Shown here in pieces: positions 34,380 to 43,059 of a DNA stretch of 64,000 nucleotides. A model generated the notes under the pieces. The model saw only the letters and a list, made by a program, of their open reading frames with translations, made no database searches and had not been told where the DNA came from. Numbering within the stretch: position 1 is the stretch's first letter; each line of letters opens with the position of its first letter. Both the position numbers and the translations under genes were made by a program. The DNA is from Colwellia sp. M166. Lineage in GTDB: Bacteria > Pseudomonadota > Gammaproteobacteria > Enterobacterales > Alteromonadaceae. Where the stretch lies: NCBI RefSeq assembly GCF_024585285.1, contig NZ_CP040755.1:2294001-2358000 (forward strand), read 5' to 3'.

Positions 34380-35567
34380 ATGTTTGGTAGCTTAACGGCG
34401 TTGCCTGCCGATCCTATTTTAGGCTTGTTGGCTAAATATCGTGAAGATTCAAATCCTCAAAAAATCGACTTAGGTGTAGGTGTATACAAAAATGAAGCAG
34501 GCCATACCGCTGTTTTAGATTGTGTAAAAGCCGCAGAAAAATATCGACTCGATACCGAAGATACCAAAGTTTATATTGGCCCTACGGGTTCACCGCTTTT
34601 TAACGAAGAAATGAGCAAACTAGTTTTCGGTCACCACAAAGTGTTGCTTGAAAATCGCGCCCGTACGGTTTCTACGCCAGGTGGAACCGGCGCATTACGT
34701 GTTGCTGCTGAATTTATTAATTCATGCAAAGCTGGCGCAACTATTTGGGTAAGCAACCCAACATGGGCAAACCATACCGGCCTATTTCAAGCCGCTGGGT
34801 TAACCGTTAAAACTTATCCTTATTACGATTACGAAAACAAGAGCCTTGATTTTGATGGCATGCTGGCCGCTTTAAAAGAAGTGAAAGCTGACGATGCCGT
34901 ATTGCTACATGCGTGTTGCCATAACCCAAGTGGTATGGATTTAACTAAAGAGCAATGGCAACAAGTTGCAGAAGTTGCTAAAGACATTGGCTTCTTACCG
35001 CTTGTTGATATGGCTTACCAAGGCTTTGGTGAAAGCTTAGATGACGACGCTTACGGTTTACGTTTAATGGCCGATAGCGTTAAAGAAATGATTGTCTGTA
35101 GCTCTTGTTCGAAAAACTTTGGTTTATATCGTGAGCGTATTGGCGCCTGTACCATCATAGGTGAAAATTCACACAGTGTTGATGTTGCCAATTCAGTATT
35201 ACTGACCGTCATTCGTTGTATCTACTCAATGCCACCAGCACACGGTGCGGCCATAGTTGAAACCATTTTACATTCTGATGAGTTGCGCACTCAATGGCAT
35301 GCCGAGCTGAAAGAAATGCGTGATCGTATTAACGGTAATCGTCAGCTATTAGTTGATAAACTTATCGAAAATGGCGTTACTCGTGACTTTAGCTTTATAC
35401 CTCGTCAAAAAGGTATGTTCTCGTTCTTAGGTATAACGGCTGAACAAGTGCAGCAGTTACAAGACGAGTACAGTATTTACATGGTAGGTTCAAGCCGTAT
35501 GAGTATTGCGGGTATTGCTAACCGCAACGTTGATTACTTAGCGCAATCAATCGCGAAAGTATTATAA
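34380..35567 (+). CDS. Aspartate/aromatic amino-acid aminotransferase (class I)
   Basis: A 395-residue PLP-dependent transaminase of the AspC/TyrB subgroup. Substrate-loop GVGVYKNEAGHTAVL is near the N-terminus, with YIGPTGSP after it and the cofactor-phosphate/aromatic segment STPGGTGALRVA. The Schiff-base Lys lies in CSSCSKNFGLYRERIG (about residue 245), and the carboxylate-binding Arg in GSSRMSIAGI. It interconverts aspartate, tyrosine or phenylalanine with their 2-oxo acids. Sequence alone does not separate AspC from TyrB, hence no symbol. Single gene. Confidence 0.95.
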   Translation: MFGSLTALPADPILGLLAKYREDSNPQKIDLGVGVYKNEAGHTAVLDCVKAAEKYRLDTEDTKVYIGPTGSPLFNEEMSKLVFGHHKVLLENRARTVSTPGGTGALRVAAEFINSCKAGATIWVSNPTWANHTGLFQAAGLTVKTYPYYDYENKSLDFDGMLAALKEVKADDAVLLHACCHNPSGMDLTKEQWQQVAEVAKDIGFLPLVDMAYQGFGESLDDDAYGLRLMADSVKEMIVCSSCSKNFGLYRERIGACTIIGENSHSVDVANSVLLTVIRCIYSMPPAHGAAIVETILHSDELRTQWHAELKEMRDRINGNRQLLVDKLIENGVTRDFSFIPRQKGMFSFLGITAEQVQQLQDEYSIYMVGSSRMSIAGIANRNVDYLAQSIAKVL

Positions 35568-35579
35568 GCTATCATTAAG

Positions 35580-35615
35580 CGCTCCCAACATTACCTTAGT
35601 CTAATGTTGGGAGCG
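35580..35615. terminator. Perfect 14-bp hairpin after the aminotransferase gene
   Basis: cgctcccaacatta (35580-35593) pairs with taatgttgggagcg (35602-35615) around an eight-base loop, 12 bases past the stop codon. No T run follows on either strand, so it may be a transcript-stabilising or rho-assisted end rather than a standard intrinsic terminator. Confidence 0.55.
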
Positions 35616-35725
35616 ATTCACAATAGGCACCCGTGATTCACTAAGTCACCTTACTTATCCAACCACTAAGCTCAGCCATGATTTCCTGCCTTAAGCCAAA
35701 ACCGGTAAGTCATTTAAATTAAAAA

Positions 35726-35783
35726 ATAATACCAAGTTTATTAAGTTTGTTCCCACTTAGAAACTTAGTAAAATTGGTATAAT
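35726..35783. repeat. Imperfect 23-bp inverted repeat with ATACCAA arms (MITE/REP-like)
   Basis: 35726-35748 and 35761-35783 are inverted copies matching at 20 of 23 positions around a 12-base loop; the outer part reads ATAATACCAAG against ATTATACCAAT. A further ATTATACCAAG follows at 35794-35804. It looks like one end of a small non-coding repetitive element. Confidence 0.55.
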
Positions 35784-36241
35784 CTAATAATCGATTATAC
35801 CAAGCCAACATAATTCGTTCAAAAATGAGTAAATGACCTAGAGTTACTGCTTCAAAAAGCTGCGCCTACACCAAGCATTACTTAGCTCATTGAATGCCTT
35901 GCCATTAAATTACTAGAGCTCTATATAAAGCAAAAATTAATAAAAACGGCTTTATTCTCGCTGCTCTAATGAACTTTAGCGTACTTATATTTTCCCGCGA
36001 CTTTACTAGGTGTTTTTGCTTTAGAGAAACTAATTTATGCTATTGTCTGGATGAAGTGGCGGTTAGAAAGTAGTTTATCCAATCGACATTTTTGCCGGAA
36101 TTTTTTATAGCATTTATGGCATAAATGATCTTGTATTTACGGTTACTTTTACTTATGTTTGCTTTGCGTGTCGTCGAAAAATCAGTCCTAACCAGGAGCT
36201 GTGATGCTAATTGTTTCAATTTTTATACAAGGAATATATTT
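35784..36241. other. Intergenic region, possibly the body of a non-coding repetitive element
   Basis: About 450 bases with no supportable gene. The first 150 bases after the ATACCAA palindrome (gttcaaaaatgagtaaatga, then tagagttactgcttcaaaaa) read like a non-coding mobile-element body, but the other end was not identified. The last 20 bases hold the AAGGAATATATTT ribosome-binding site of the VOC gene. Confidence 0.35.
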
Positions 36242-36649
36242 ATGATTAAGCCCAAAGCAATAGATCATATCGTATTACGCACAGAGCACTATCAAGCACT
36301 TATTGATTTCTACTGCCAGGTTATAGGTTGTGTTGTTGAACGCAGATTACCCGAGAAAATCGGCTTAACCCAGCTCAGGGCAGGCTCTGCACTTATCGAT
36401 ATTGTGGATGTAATCAATGGTGAGTTAGGTAAAGCTGGTGGTCCAGCACCACAACCCACAGGTAACAATGTTGATCATTTCTGCCTGCAAATAGAGCCCT
36501 TTGATGAGGCAGAGTTAACCTCCTATCTCAGAAGTAAGGGCGTTGAAGTTGGCGAATTTCAAGAGCGATATGGCGCGCAAGGTATGGCACGTTCACTGTA
36601 TTTAAAAGATATTGCCGGTAATAATATTGAACTACGCGCCGCGATATAA
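36242..36649 (+). CDS. VOC family protein (glyoxalase/dioxygenase fold)
   Basis: A 135-residue vicinal-oxygen-chelate protein. Two beta-alpha-beta-beta-beta modules are visible: DHIVLRTEHYQALIDFYCQV onward and DHFCLQIEPFDEAELTSYLR onward. Candidate metal ligands are the His in IDHIVL, the His in VDHFCL and the Glu in NNIELRAAI. The family includes glyoxalases, fosfomycin-resistance enzymes and dioxygenases; the substrate is unknown. The ATG at 36242 is chosen for its AAGGA site; the open frame extends upstream to 36125 without one. Confidence 0.88.
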   Translation: MIKPKAIDHIVLRTEHYQALIDFYCQVIGCVVERRLPEKIGLTQLRAGSALIDIVDVINGELGKAGGPAPQPTGNNVDHFCLQIEPFDEAELTSYLRSKGVEVGEFQERYGAQGMARSLYLKDIAGNNIELRAAI

Positions 36650-36745
36650 AGCAATGTCTAAAACTCATTCTGTCTTAGGCATTAGACCTTGCTTGCGCCA
36701 ATGTCGGCACGTATTGTAGTGATTCTGAAATGAAAGCGCTTTGCT

Positions 36746-38032
36746 TTAACCGGCTTTATCGTGACGCCGCACTAAAGGCTTAACACTGACCCCGTGGATA
36801 AATATTGACAGGGTAATGGCGATGAATACCAAGTGGATCAACTCCAAGGCGAGATCTTGCGGCAGTCCATGTTGAATCGCATACATAAGATAGTAGAGTG
36901 AGCCAATGCCCCGTACGCCAAACCACGCACTCATCCCCCGAATAGGCATCGGCATGCCTGAACGCCACAAACCGATATAGACACTTAACGGACGTGCCAC
37001 CAAAAAAATAAAAGTGGCAAAGCCGACTGCACGCCAACTCCAAGAATCAATAAATAAGGTCCCGCCCAATAATATAATCAACACTAGCTCAGATAAACGC
37101 TCCAAGTGCTCATTAAAAATTAATGTGCCTTCACTTAAATGTTGAAATGGTGCATTACTCTCTTCGGTAATTTCTGCGGCTTGTAATTTTGCTGGCTCTA
37201 CTGGTTTTTCTTTGTTGGAAACCAACGAAGTTTCGGTTTGTCTCAAGGCTACAGCTGCAACAAACACAGCTAAAAATCCCCAGGCATCCACCAACAAACT
37301 CGCGCCGTAAACAGTGGCAATCAAGCCAAGTCCAAGAAAATCATGTAAAACAGTAATTTTTTGCTCTCTGCTGCGTACATACCACACCAAGTAGCCGAGT
37401 AAACATCCAAATAACACGCCAATACCGAGACCGGCAGCAGTCGCCCAAATAATGTCAATAAGCAACCATTGGCTGCCAAATTCACCGAGTTCATGCAGCC
37501 CTAAAAGACCCAGACCTAGCATAACAAAGGGAAAAGCAGTGCCATCATTCATTCCTGCTTCACAAGTTAAGGCAAAACGTAAATGATCTTCGTCACCGTG
37601 GTGGCGAACCTGCACATCTGTGGCTAAAACTGGATCTGTAGGTGCAATGATAGCGCCTAGTAATATCCCCGCCCCCAAAGGCAGTTGCAATACATAATAT
37701 GCAAAGGCGGCAACTAGCGCAACAGTGATCAGCATTGAAAAAAACGCTAGTTGAATCGGGCTACGCCAGCGTTTAAAAGTAACCGGCACTGGCATTTTAA
37801 CGCCTGCTGAAAATAGCGAAATTAACACCGCACACTCGGTCAACAGCTCTAAAAATCCAGATTGCTCTAAGGGGTTGAAATGAAAAAGTGCAAACCCTGT
37901 AGGGCCGATCATGATCCCCACGGCAAGATAAAACATAGATGAAGTAATGGGCAGCCGATTGATCACGACGCTAAGAAAGCCCATGCTCAACATTAGCGCG
38001 CCAATTAAAACAAACCATGAGGAAATTGCCAT
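36746..38032 (-). CDS. Cation:proton antiporter (NhaP/CPA1 type)
   Basis: A 428-residue polytopic inner-membrane protein of the monovalent cation:proton antiporter-1 family. Conserved transport motifs: LGAIIAPTDPVLATDVQV near residue 127 and CEAGMNDGTAFPFVML near residue 155, the latter holding the Asn-Asp pair. A charged cytoplasmic loop (KEKPVEPAKLQAAEITEESN) interrupts the membrane part in the middle, and a conserved Arg-rich RGMSAWFGVRGIGSLYYL follows near the end. Probably Na+/H+ exchange for salt and pH balance. GGAG precedes the ATG. Confidence 0.92.
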   Translation of the reverse strand: MAISSWFVLIGALMLSMGFLSVVINRLPITSSMFYLAVGIMIGPTGFALFHFNPLEQSGFLELLTECAVLISLFSAGVKMPVPVTFKRWRSPIQLAFFSMLITVALVAAFAYYVLQLPLGAGILLGAIIAPTDPVLATDVQVRHHGDEDHLRFALTCEAGMNDGTAFPFVMLGLGLLGLHELGEFGSQWLLIDIIWATAAGLGIGVLFGCLLGYLVWYVRSREQKITVLHDFLGLGLIATVYGASLLVDAWGFLAVFVAAVALRQTETSLVSNKEKPVEPAKLQAAEITEESNAPFQHLSEGTLIFNEHLERLSELVLIILLGGTLFIDSWSWRAVGFATFIFLVARPLSVYIGLWRSGMPMPIRGMSAWFGVRGIGSLYYLMYAIQHGLPQDLALELIHLVFIAITLSIFIHGVSVKPLVRRHDKAG

Positions 38033-38174
38033 ATTCGTACTCCATTTTTTCGTCGTGTTAGTACTTTTCCTGCATTATATCGGCATTGACAGCCAGATAG
38101 ACCTCCTATTCGCCATGTCATAAACTAAATTAAGCACACTGAATATCAAGCGAGTAGAGCTTATTTTCGTTCAG

Positions 38175-38789
38175 TTAAATTATCTTCATTGGCTGTCTAA
38201 TCAGGTGTGCTTGTACTTTTGCCTTGATGATATTATTCATCAGACCAACCAATTGATATAAAAAATAAAACAACAAAAATAACGCCAAAATAATTAACAT
38301 GGTTTTACCGCCACTGATATCAACTAAAACATCGCGAAAAACAAGAATAGGTTGATGAATAATATCACTACTCTCTAAACGTTGAAAACGTCCCAAATAT
38401 ACGCCTAAAGCGGCTAATAGATGAATAATAGGCACAAACGCTTTGCTTAAAAAGCCTTGATTTGTATATTTTAAATATTGTTCGGCCCATTGAATTGAAA
38501 TAACGTAAAACTCAAAATTAACCAGTAAAAAAATGGTGTAAAATGGTAGCAATACTAGCAGTAGATATGCAGTTGAAATATTGGGAGATTTCACCGCGGC
38601 AATCAAATGAATAATATCGGTAAGCACGTAAGCACTATTAGGCAAAAATGCGACAAACACTAATAACAGTAACCACCAAAAGACATTACGATGATGGCTC
38701 ACTTTAAATAAATAAAATGCCAAGACGAAAGGAATAAAAGCTAAAATAAAGTTGATAACTACAGTAAAATGTACTGGAACTGAGTGCAT
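38175..38789 (-). CDS. DUF1361 family membrane protein
   Basis: A 204-residue polytopic protein with about six hydrophobic segments. The conserved DUF1361 features are present: FLPNSAYVLTDIIHL near residue 50 and LGVYLGRFQRLESSDIIHQP near residue 130. Function unknown. It starts after an AAGGATAAG ribosome-binding site, and follows the 386-residue membrane protein on the same strand with a 51-base gap, so the two are probably one transcript. Confidence 0.88.
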   Translation of the reverse strand: MHSVPVHFTVVINFILAFIPFVLAFYLFKVSHHRNVFWWLLLLVFVAFLPNSAYVLTDIIHLIAAVKSPNISTAYLLLVLLPFYTIFLLVNFEFYVISIQWAEQYLKYTNQGFLSKAFVPIIHLLAALGVYLGRFQRLESSDIIHQPILVFRDVLVDISGGKTMLIILALFLLFYFLYQLVGLMNNIIKAKVQAHLIRQPMKII

Positions 38790-38840
38790 TACTTATCCTT
38801 AAAATAGTATTTATTTATCAAACCTTTTAGCTCTGAGTAG

Positions 38841-40001
38841 CTAATTTACAATGTCAATTGGCTCTGGCTTAATCAAAATATTTGTATCAAAACCGATAAA
38901 TTTGCCACTCCAAATAAACACCTGCCAAACCAAAACCCCAAAAGGAATGTAGCCAAAGTAACCCAATAGCGGCATTTCAGAAAAAATATGAATGACATTA
39001 ACGTACGGAATATCATAAATCCAATAATTCGGATTAGTAATAGCTAACAACTGGTTCACGTTACTACCATAATTCCACATTTCCCAAAACAGGCCATTTA
39101 ACAATGATGAAACACCAATGAGTACTCCCGCAGTCCAGTTGCCTTGCGCAATATCAGTAAATGGATTCCAAATATTTACCCGCATTAAAATCCCGGTCAT
39201 CACAGCAAATGGACCAATCCATACCGCCCAGAATAATTCATAGGGCCAGTAAACCATCGCTGCAATCAATACCGAACCAATAAATACCATATAATTACCA
39301 TTCAGTGCCATTTTAGGACCATTCTGGTATCGCACTTTCATTTTTGGAAAAGTATGCAATAGGTTAAACCATTGAAACAATACCGGAGTTACCGTGGAGT
39401 AGGTAATTAAAAACTCTATGGTCAATACGGTTTTTGACCAAGGCATCTGCTCAGCATTCGGATAGTACCAATTACCTAAAACAAAGTAGTCGTAATATTC
39501 AAAATAAACCCAACCTAGAATAGAAATACCCGCACTGATCAATAGGGTCAGCGGTTTTTTGGAGAATAACGATGCGCCATTGTTTCGTTGATAAACAATG
39601 CCATCTAAAAAGAAAATAAAGCCCCACCATAACGGTGTAAAAGCCCAATGCACTAAATCACCAAACACCGTAACCCGTGTCCACATTAACCACCAAAAAA
39701 AGCCCATAACAATACCGCCAAACCAAAACCACCAAGGTAGTGATTTAGTCGACTTTGTTCTTGGTTCGACCGGTGCACCTTTAAAACCAAAGTACTGTGG
39801 CATTAAAATCAACCCACCAATATAGATAACCCCTGCCAGCATGGCTAAAAAATAAGGCAAACTAAAACCTGGCGCATTGGCAACAAACTGCGGTGGAAAT
39901 TCACCGAATTTAGGTGGTAGATGGCTTGGGTAAATAAACCAAGCAACAATTAACGGGATAAGTAAGGTCAGTAAAACCGGCCAAAGTAGTTTCCATTTCA
40001 T
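38841..40001 (-). CDS. Polytopic membrane protein of unknown family
   Basis: Not recognised. About 386 residues with roughly ten hydrophobic segments and an unusually high Trp/Tyr/Phe content (WWFWFGGIVMGFFWWLMW; NGLFWEMWNYGSNVN). The C-terminal PLLGYFGYIPFGVLVW resembles a motif of lycopene-cyclase-like and other carotenoid-related membrane proteins, but this is only a local likeness. Two ATGs, at 40007 and 40001, are possible; the second has better spacing to AGAGAG. Probably co-transcribed with the DUF1361 gene. Confidence 0.75.
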   Translation of the reverse strand: MKWKLLWPVLLTLLIPLIVAWFIYPSHLPPKFGEFPPQFVANAPGFSLPYFLAMLAGVIYIGGLILMPQYFGFKGAPVEPRTKSTKSLPWWFWFGGIVMGFFWWLMWTRVTVFGDLVHWAFTPLWWGFIFFLDGIVYQRNNGASLFSKKPLTLLISAGISILGWVYFEYYDYFVLGNWYYPNAEQMPWSKTVLTIEFLITYSTVTPVLFQWFNLLHTFPKMKVRYQNGPKMALNGNYMVFIGSVLIAAMVYWPYELFWAVWIGPFAVMTGILMRVNIWNPFTDIAQGNWTAGVLIGVSSLLNGLFWEMWNYGSNVNQLLAITNPNYWIYDIPYVNVIHIFSEMPLLGYFGYIPFGVLVWQVFIWSGKFIGFDTNILIKPEPIDIVN

Positions 40002-40192
40002 TAGCATGCTCTCTTGTTATTATTGTTATGGCTACAACTAGCATGATTAAAATATCAAGCGTTTAGGCCAATGTAAACCTGAAAAAAGGCTTAAAACCAA
40101 ACACGAAAAATTAATACTCGATGACGAACTCACACTATTTCATCAACACTCAGTCGACCGAACTATCTGGTTGACCACCGAACCTTAAATAT

Positions 40193-40218
40193 AAAAAAAC
40201 TGAATTAAACTCAGCTTT
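40193..40218 (-). terminator. Probable terminator after the TonB-dependent receptor
   Basis: On the minus strand a short stem CTGAG / TTCAG (with one G-T pair) is followed directly by seven T residues (CAGTTTTTTTATA), 30 bases past the receptor stop. Confidence 0.6.
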
Positions 40219-40247
40219 TCAATGTTTCTGCTATCACAGTCAGTAGA

Positions 40248-42503
40248 CTAAAACTTATAGCTCGCTTCGATACCCAATTGCCGAGCTTCTGCTTTTAATT
40301 CAGTGACCGCACCCAGTGCTGCAATAGAGTTAAATCTGAGTTCACTATACTCGGTATTGGTTAAGTTTTTAGCCCATAGCGTTAACGTTAATGCTTGGTT
40401 TAATTCATAACTAATATGGCCATTAATAACGACAAAGTTTGTTTGTTCAATATAAGGATTTTCTTCTTGATCAAAATAAAAATTTGATTGAAAGTCGAAG
40501 CTAAGTTGAGCGATTAGATCTCGGTCCATTATTGTCATTTCATGAATAATAGCGCCACTAACATTCCACTTTGAAGCAAAAGGTAAGCGGTTATCTTCCA
40601 CCACAAGACCATTTTGATTGAATTCACCCATATTAGCTTTAGGTAAATAACCGATATTTAATCTTAATTCCCAATCATGACTTGGTATCAGCAGCAATTC
40701 CGACTCCACGCCATAGATAGTAGAGTCACCGGCATTCTTTAAAACATGATCAACAGCAATACCTTGGGTTTGGTTAACAAAAACTTGCTGATCTTTATAA
40801 TCATAATAAAATGCCGCTAAGTGTAAACGAGCATTACGTTGCCAAAACTGTAAGTAAGCACCAAGTTCATAGGCATCAAGTTTCTCAGGCGCATATTCAG
40901 ACGCCATAGCCTGTGCTTGACTCGTTGAGTAACCCGCATTATAACCACCACTTTTATAACCTCGTGCATAACTATAATATAAGGACGAGTGCTCATTTAG
41001 CTTTTGATTTAATGCTAACTTGCCAGAAAACTCATCATCTTGAACTCGTCCTTTTTCATTCCATTTATCGCGCTCAAAACCAAAAGCTACCGTATCTTTA
41101 TCGGCATTGGCATGATATTTGGTTGTTTCATCGGTGTAGCGCATGCCAGCAGTCACTGTAAACACGTCATTAAGTCTATGCTCAATCTGTGAGTAGATAG
41201 CAGATGAGCTATTTTCTAATTGATTGTCATAGAAATATTGAGCAGCAACAGTTTCAAATCCAGGCACTGGTCGAAAATCTCGAAATAGATCAAAGTTATT
41301 ATTTTGTTGAATCTCTTCATCAACATAAAATAAACCACTGACCCAATGGTTATCACCAAAATCAATGGCTAAACTCAGTTCTTGACTGAATAAAGTATTA
41401 TCCGTTGCCATAGCGCCTTCAATGAAGTTACCTGGGCCATCAGAATCCCAAGAATGAAAGCGTACTAATGAACGATAACCACTAATCGATGTTAATAATA
41501 TATCGTCACTTAATTGCCATTCAAATTTAACACTAGTGCCCCAACTATCGGTATCATGTTTGCGATCGGCCGTATCAGCATTTACATCCCAAAAATCATT
41601 ACCATCAATTTGATTGCCAAAGTTATCGGCACATAAACTTGAACCTAGCTGTGAAGTTTGGCAATTACCACTACCATCTACTCGCCTAATACCTAGGCTA
41701 GCAATCGGTTTGGGTTTACCAGACCAATCTTCAGCATGAAACTTACTGGTAATGATTAAGTCATCAAACTCAGATTTAATAATTAAACGCACATTGGTTT
41801 GCTTTAAGCCACCATCAGGCTGATCAGGCATTTGATTATTTGTAGAAAAATTATAATCTTGATGACTGATAGCAAAGCGCATCGCCGTACTATCGCTAAT
41901 AGGTACATTGACCGCAGCTTCCAAAGAAAGCGTATCATGCTGCGCAACACTGGCATTAATATAACCAGCAAACTCTCTATCGGGTTGCTTCGAGCGTAAA
42001 AGAATTGCACCACCTGTGGTATTACGACCAAATAACGATCCTTGTGGACCACGCAAAACTTCCACATGCTCTAGATCGAATAAATTTACCGACAAATTAT
42101 TTGCACTACCGCTAACAATACCATCTGAATAAATCGCAATCGGGGAAATAGTTGAAGTGTTATAATCAATCATGCCCACACCACGAATATTAAAGGCAGG
42201 AGGGGTACCTTCGCCGGCATTATTGGTAATTTTTAAGTTTGGCACGAATGCAGAAAGTTGAGTGGTATCTTTCAACTGCTGGCGAGCAATATCTTCACCG
42301 TCAAGTACCGAAACAGCAACGGTAATATCATTAATCTTTTGCTTACGCTTTTGCGCGTAGACCTCAATGACTTCCATGCTACGTTCATTTGTTTGTAAAT
42401 GACTTGCTTGACTATCAAGTTTATTTTCAGCACAGACAAAAAATGGTAACAAGGTAAGGCAAGCCGCATTTATCGCAATCGACAGTGGATTTGATCTGAA
42501 CAT
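40248..42503 (-). CDS. TonB-dependent outer-membrane receptor
   Basis: A 751-residue receptor. It has a signal peptide (SIAINAACLTLLPFFVCAE), a TonB-box-like stretch around MEVIEVYAQKRKQK, a plug domain (about 60-170, with NIRGVGM and VEVLRGPQGSLFGRNTTGGA) and a C-terminal beta-barrel ending in the aromatic residue Phe (ASYKF). It imports a large substrate such as a siderophore, vitamin or glycan across the outer membrane using TonB energy. The plug signature resembles the CirA/Fe-type and general marine TonB receptors; the substrate cannot be told. AAGGGAAATAA precedes the ATG. Confidence 0.93.
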   Translation of the reverse strand: MFRSNPLSIAINAACLTLLPFFVCAENKLDSQASHLQTNERSMEVIEVYAQKRKQKINDITVAVSVLDGEDIARQQLKDTTQLSAFVPNLKITNNAGEGTPPAFNIRGVGMIDYNTSTISPIAIYSDGIVSGSANNLSVNLFDLEHVEVLRGPQGSLFGRNTTGGAILLRSKQPDREFAGYINASVAQHDTLSLEAAVNVPISDSTAMRFAISHQDYNFSTNNQMPDQPDGGLKQTNVRLIIKSEFDDLIITSKFHAEDWSGKPKPIASLGIRRVDGSGNCQTSQLGSSLCADNFGNQIDGNDFWDVNADTADRKHDTDSWGTSVKFEWQLSDDILLTSISGYRSLVRFHSWDSDGPGNFIEGAMATDNTLFSQELSLAIDFGDNHWVSGLFYVDEEIQQNNNFDLFRDFRPVPGFETVAAQYFYDNQLENSSSAIYSQIEHRLNDVFTVTAGMRYTDETTKYHANADKDTVAFGFERDKWNEKGRVQDDEFSGKLALNQKLNEHSSLYYSYARGYKSGGYNAGYSTSQAQAMASEYAPEKLDAYELGAYLQFWQRNARLHLAAFYYDYKDQQVFVNQTQGIAVDHVLKNAGDSTIYGVESELLLIPSHDWELRLNIGYLPKANMGEFNQNGLVVEDNRLPFASKWNVSGAIIHEMTIMDRDLIAQLSFDFQSNFYFDQEENPYIEQTNFVVINGHISYELNQALTLTLWAKNLTNTEYSELRFNSIAALGAVTELKAEARQLGIEASYKF

Positions 42504-43059
42504 TTATTTCCCTTCAGGAAGATTGTTTTTATCCCGTGTGACCATGGCTTAAAAATTGTTTCATAGCCTTGATGGTATCTATGAATTTCAAGAGATTAAT
42601 CGCAGCGACATAATTATCGCAGATGTCCTTAAAGTTGTTATCAATTCCAGTTTGAGGGCGAAAGCGTACCTATTAATTATCTAAGTAAAACTTAGCAATA
42701 GCAACTACAAGCATAATTTAGCGACCTTTCATCATGAAAAATAAAAATAAGGTTTTTTTAATTCGATGCTTAATTCATCTGTACATTAAATACGGTGGTG
42801 CTAAGCTAAGTTATGTGCAGCAATGAGTTAATCTCGATTCAAGATAAATAAAGCAGCTTAATAAACTATTTTTCTCAGAGGTGTTGAACAATAAAAATCT
42901 GCCACAACACCGTTTCGCTCGTGCATTAATGTCTACAATTTGTCATACAACATTCATTGTCCCGAATTGAGATGAGTTAGAAATCAAATACCCGATAAAG
43001 CTCGTATTGGATTTATCTCGAATCAATAGCATTTGAATATAAAGGTTGAAGTAATATAA
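42504..43059. other. Divergent intergenic region between the receptor and the giant kinase
   Basis: About 555 AT-rich bases with no ORF of note. A possible 7-bp hairpin (ggtgttg with caacacc, around 42880-42920) is visible. The segment cattgtcccgaattgagatg near 42952 resembles the right end of the element at 24827-24959. Promoters for both genes must lie here but none is clear. Confidence 0.45.

Noticed and set aside
35820..36120. Possible remnant coding sequence on the minus strand in the gap before the VOC gene
   Set aside because: Minus-strand frames break within a few codons, with no recognisable protein; a non-coding repetitive element is a better reading.
36125..36241. Longer VOC protein starting at 36125
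   Set aside because: The extra 39 residues are hydrophobic/basic and unlike the family; a good ribosome-binding site supports the ATG at 36242.
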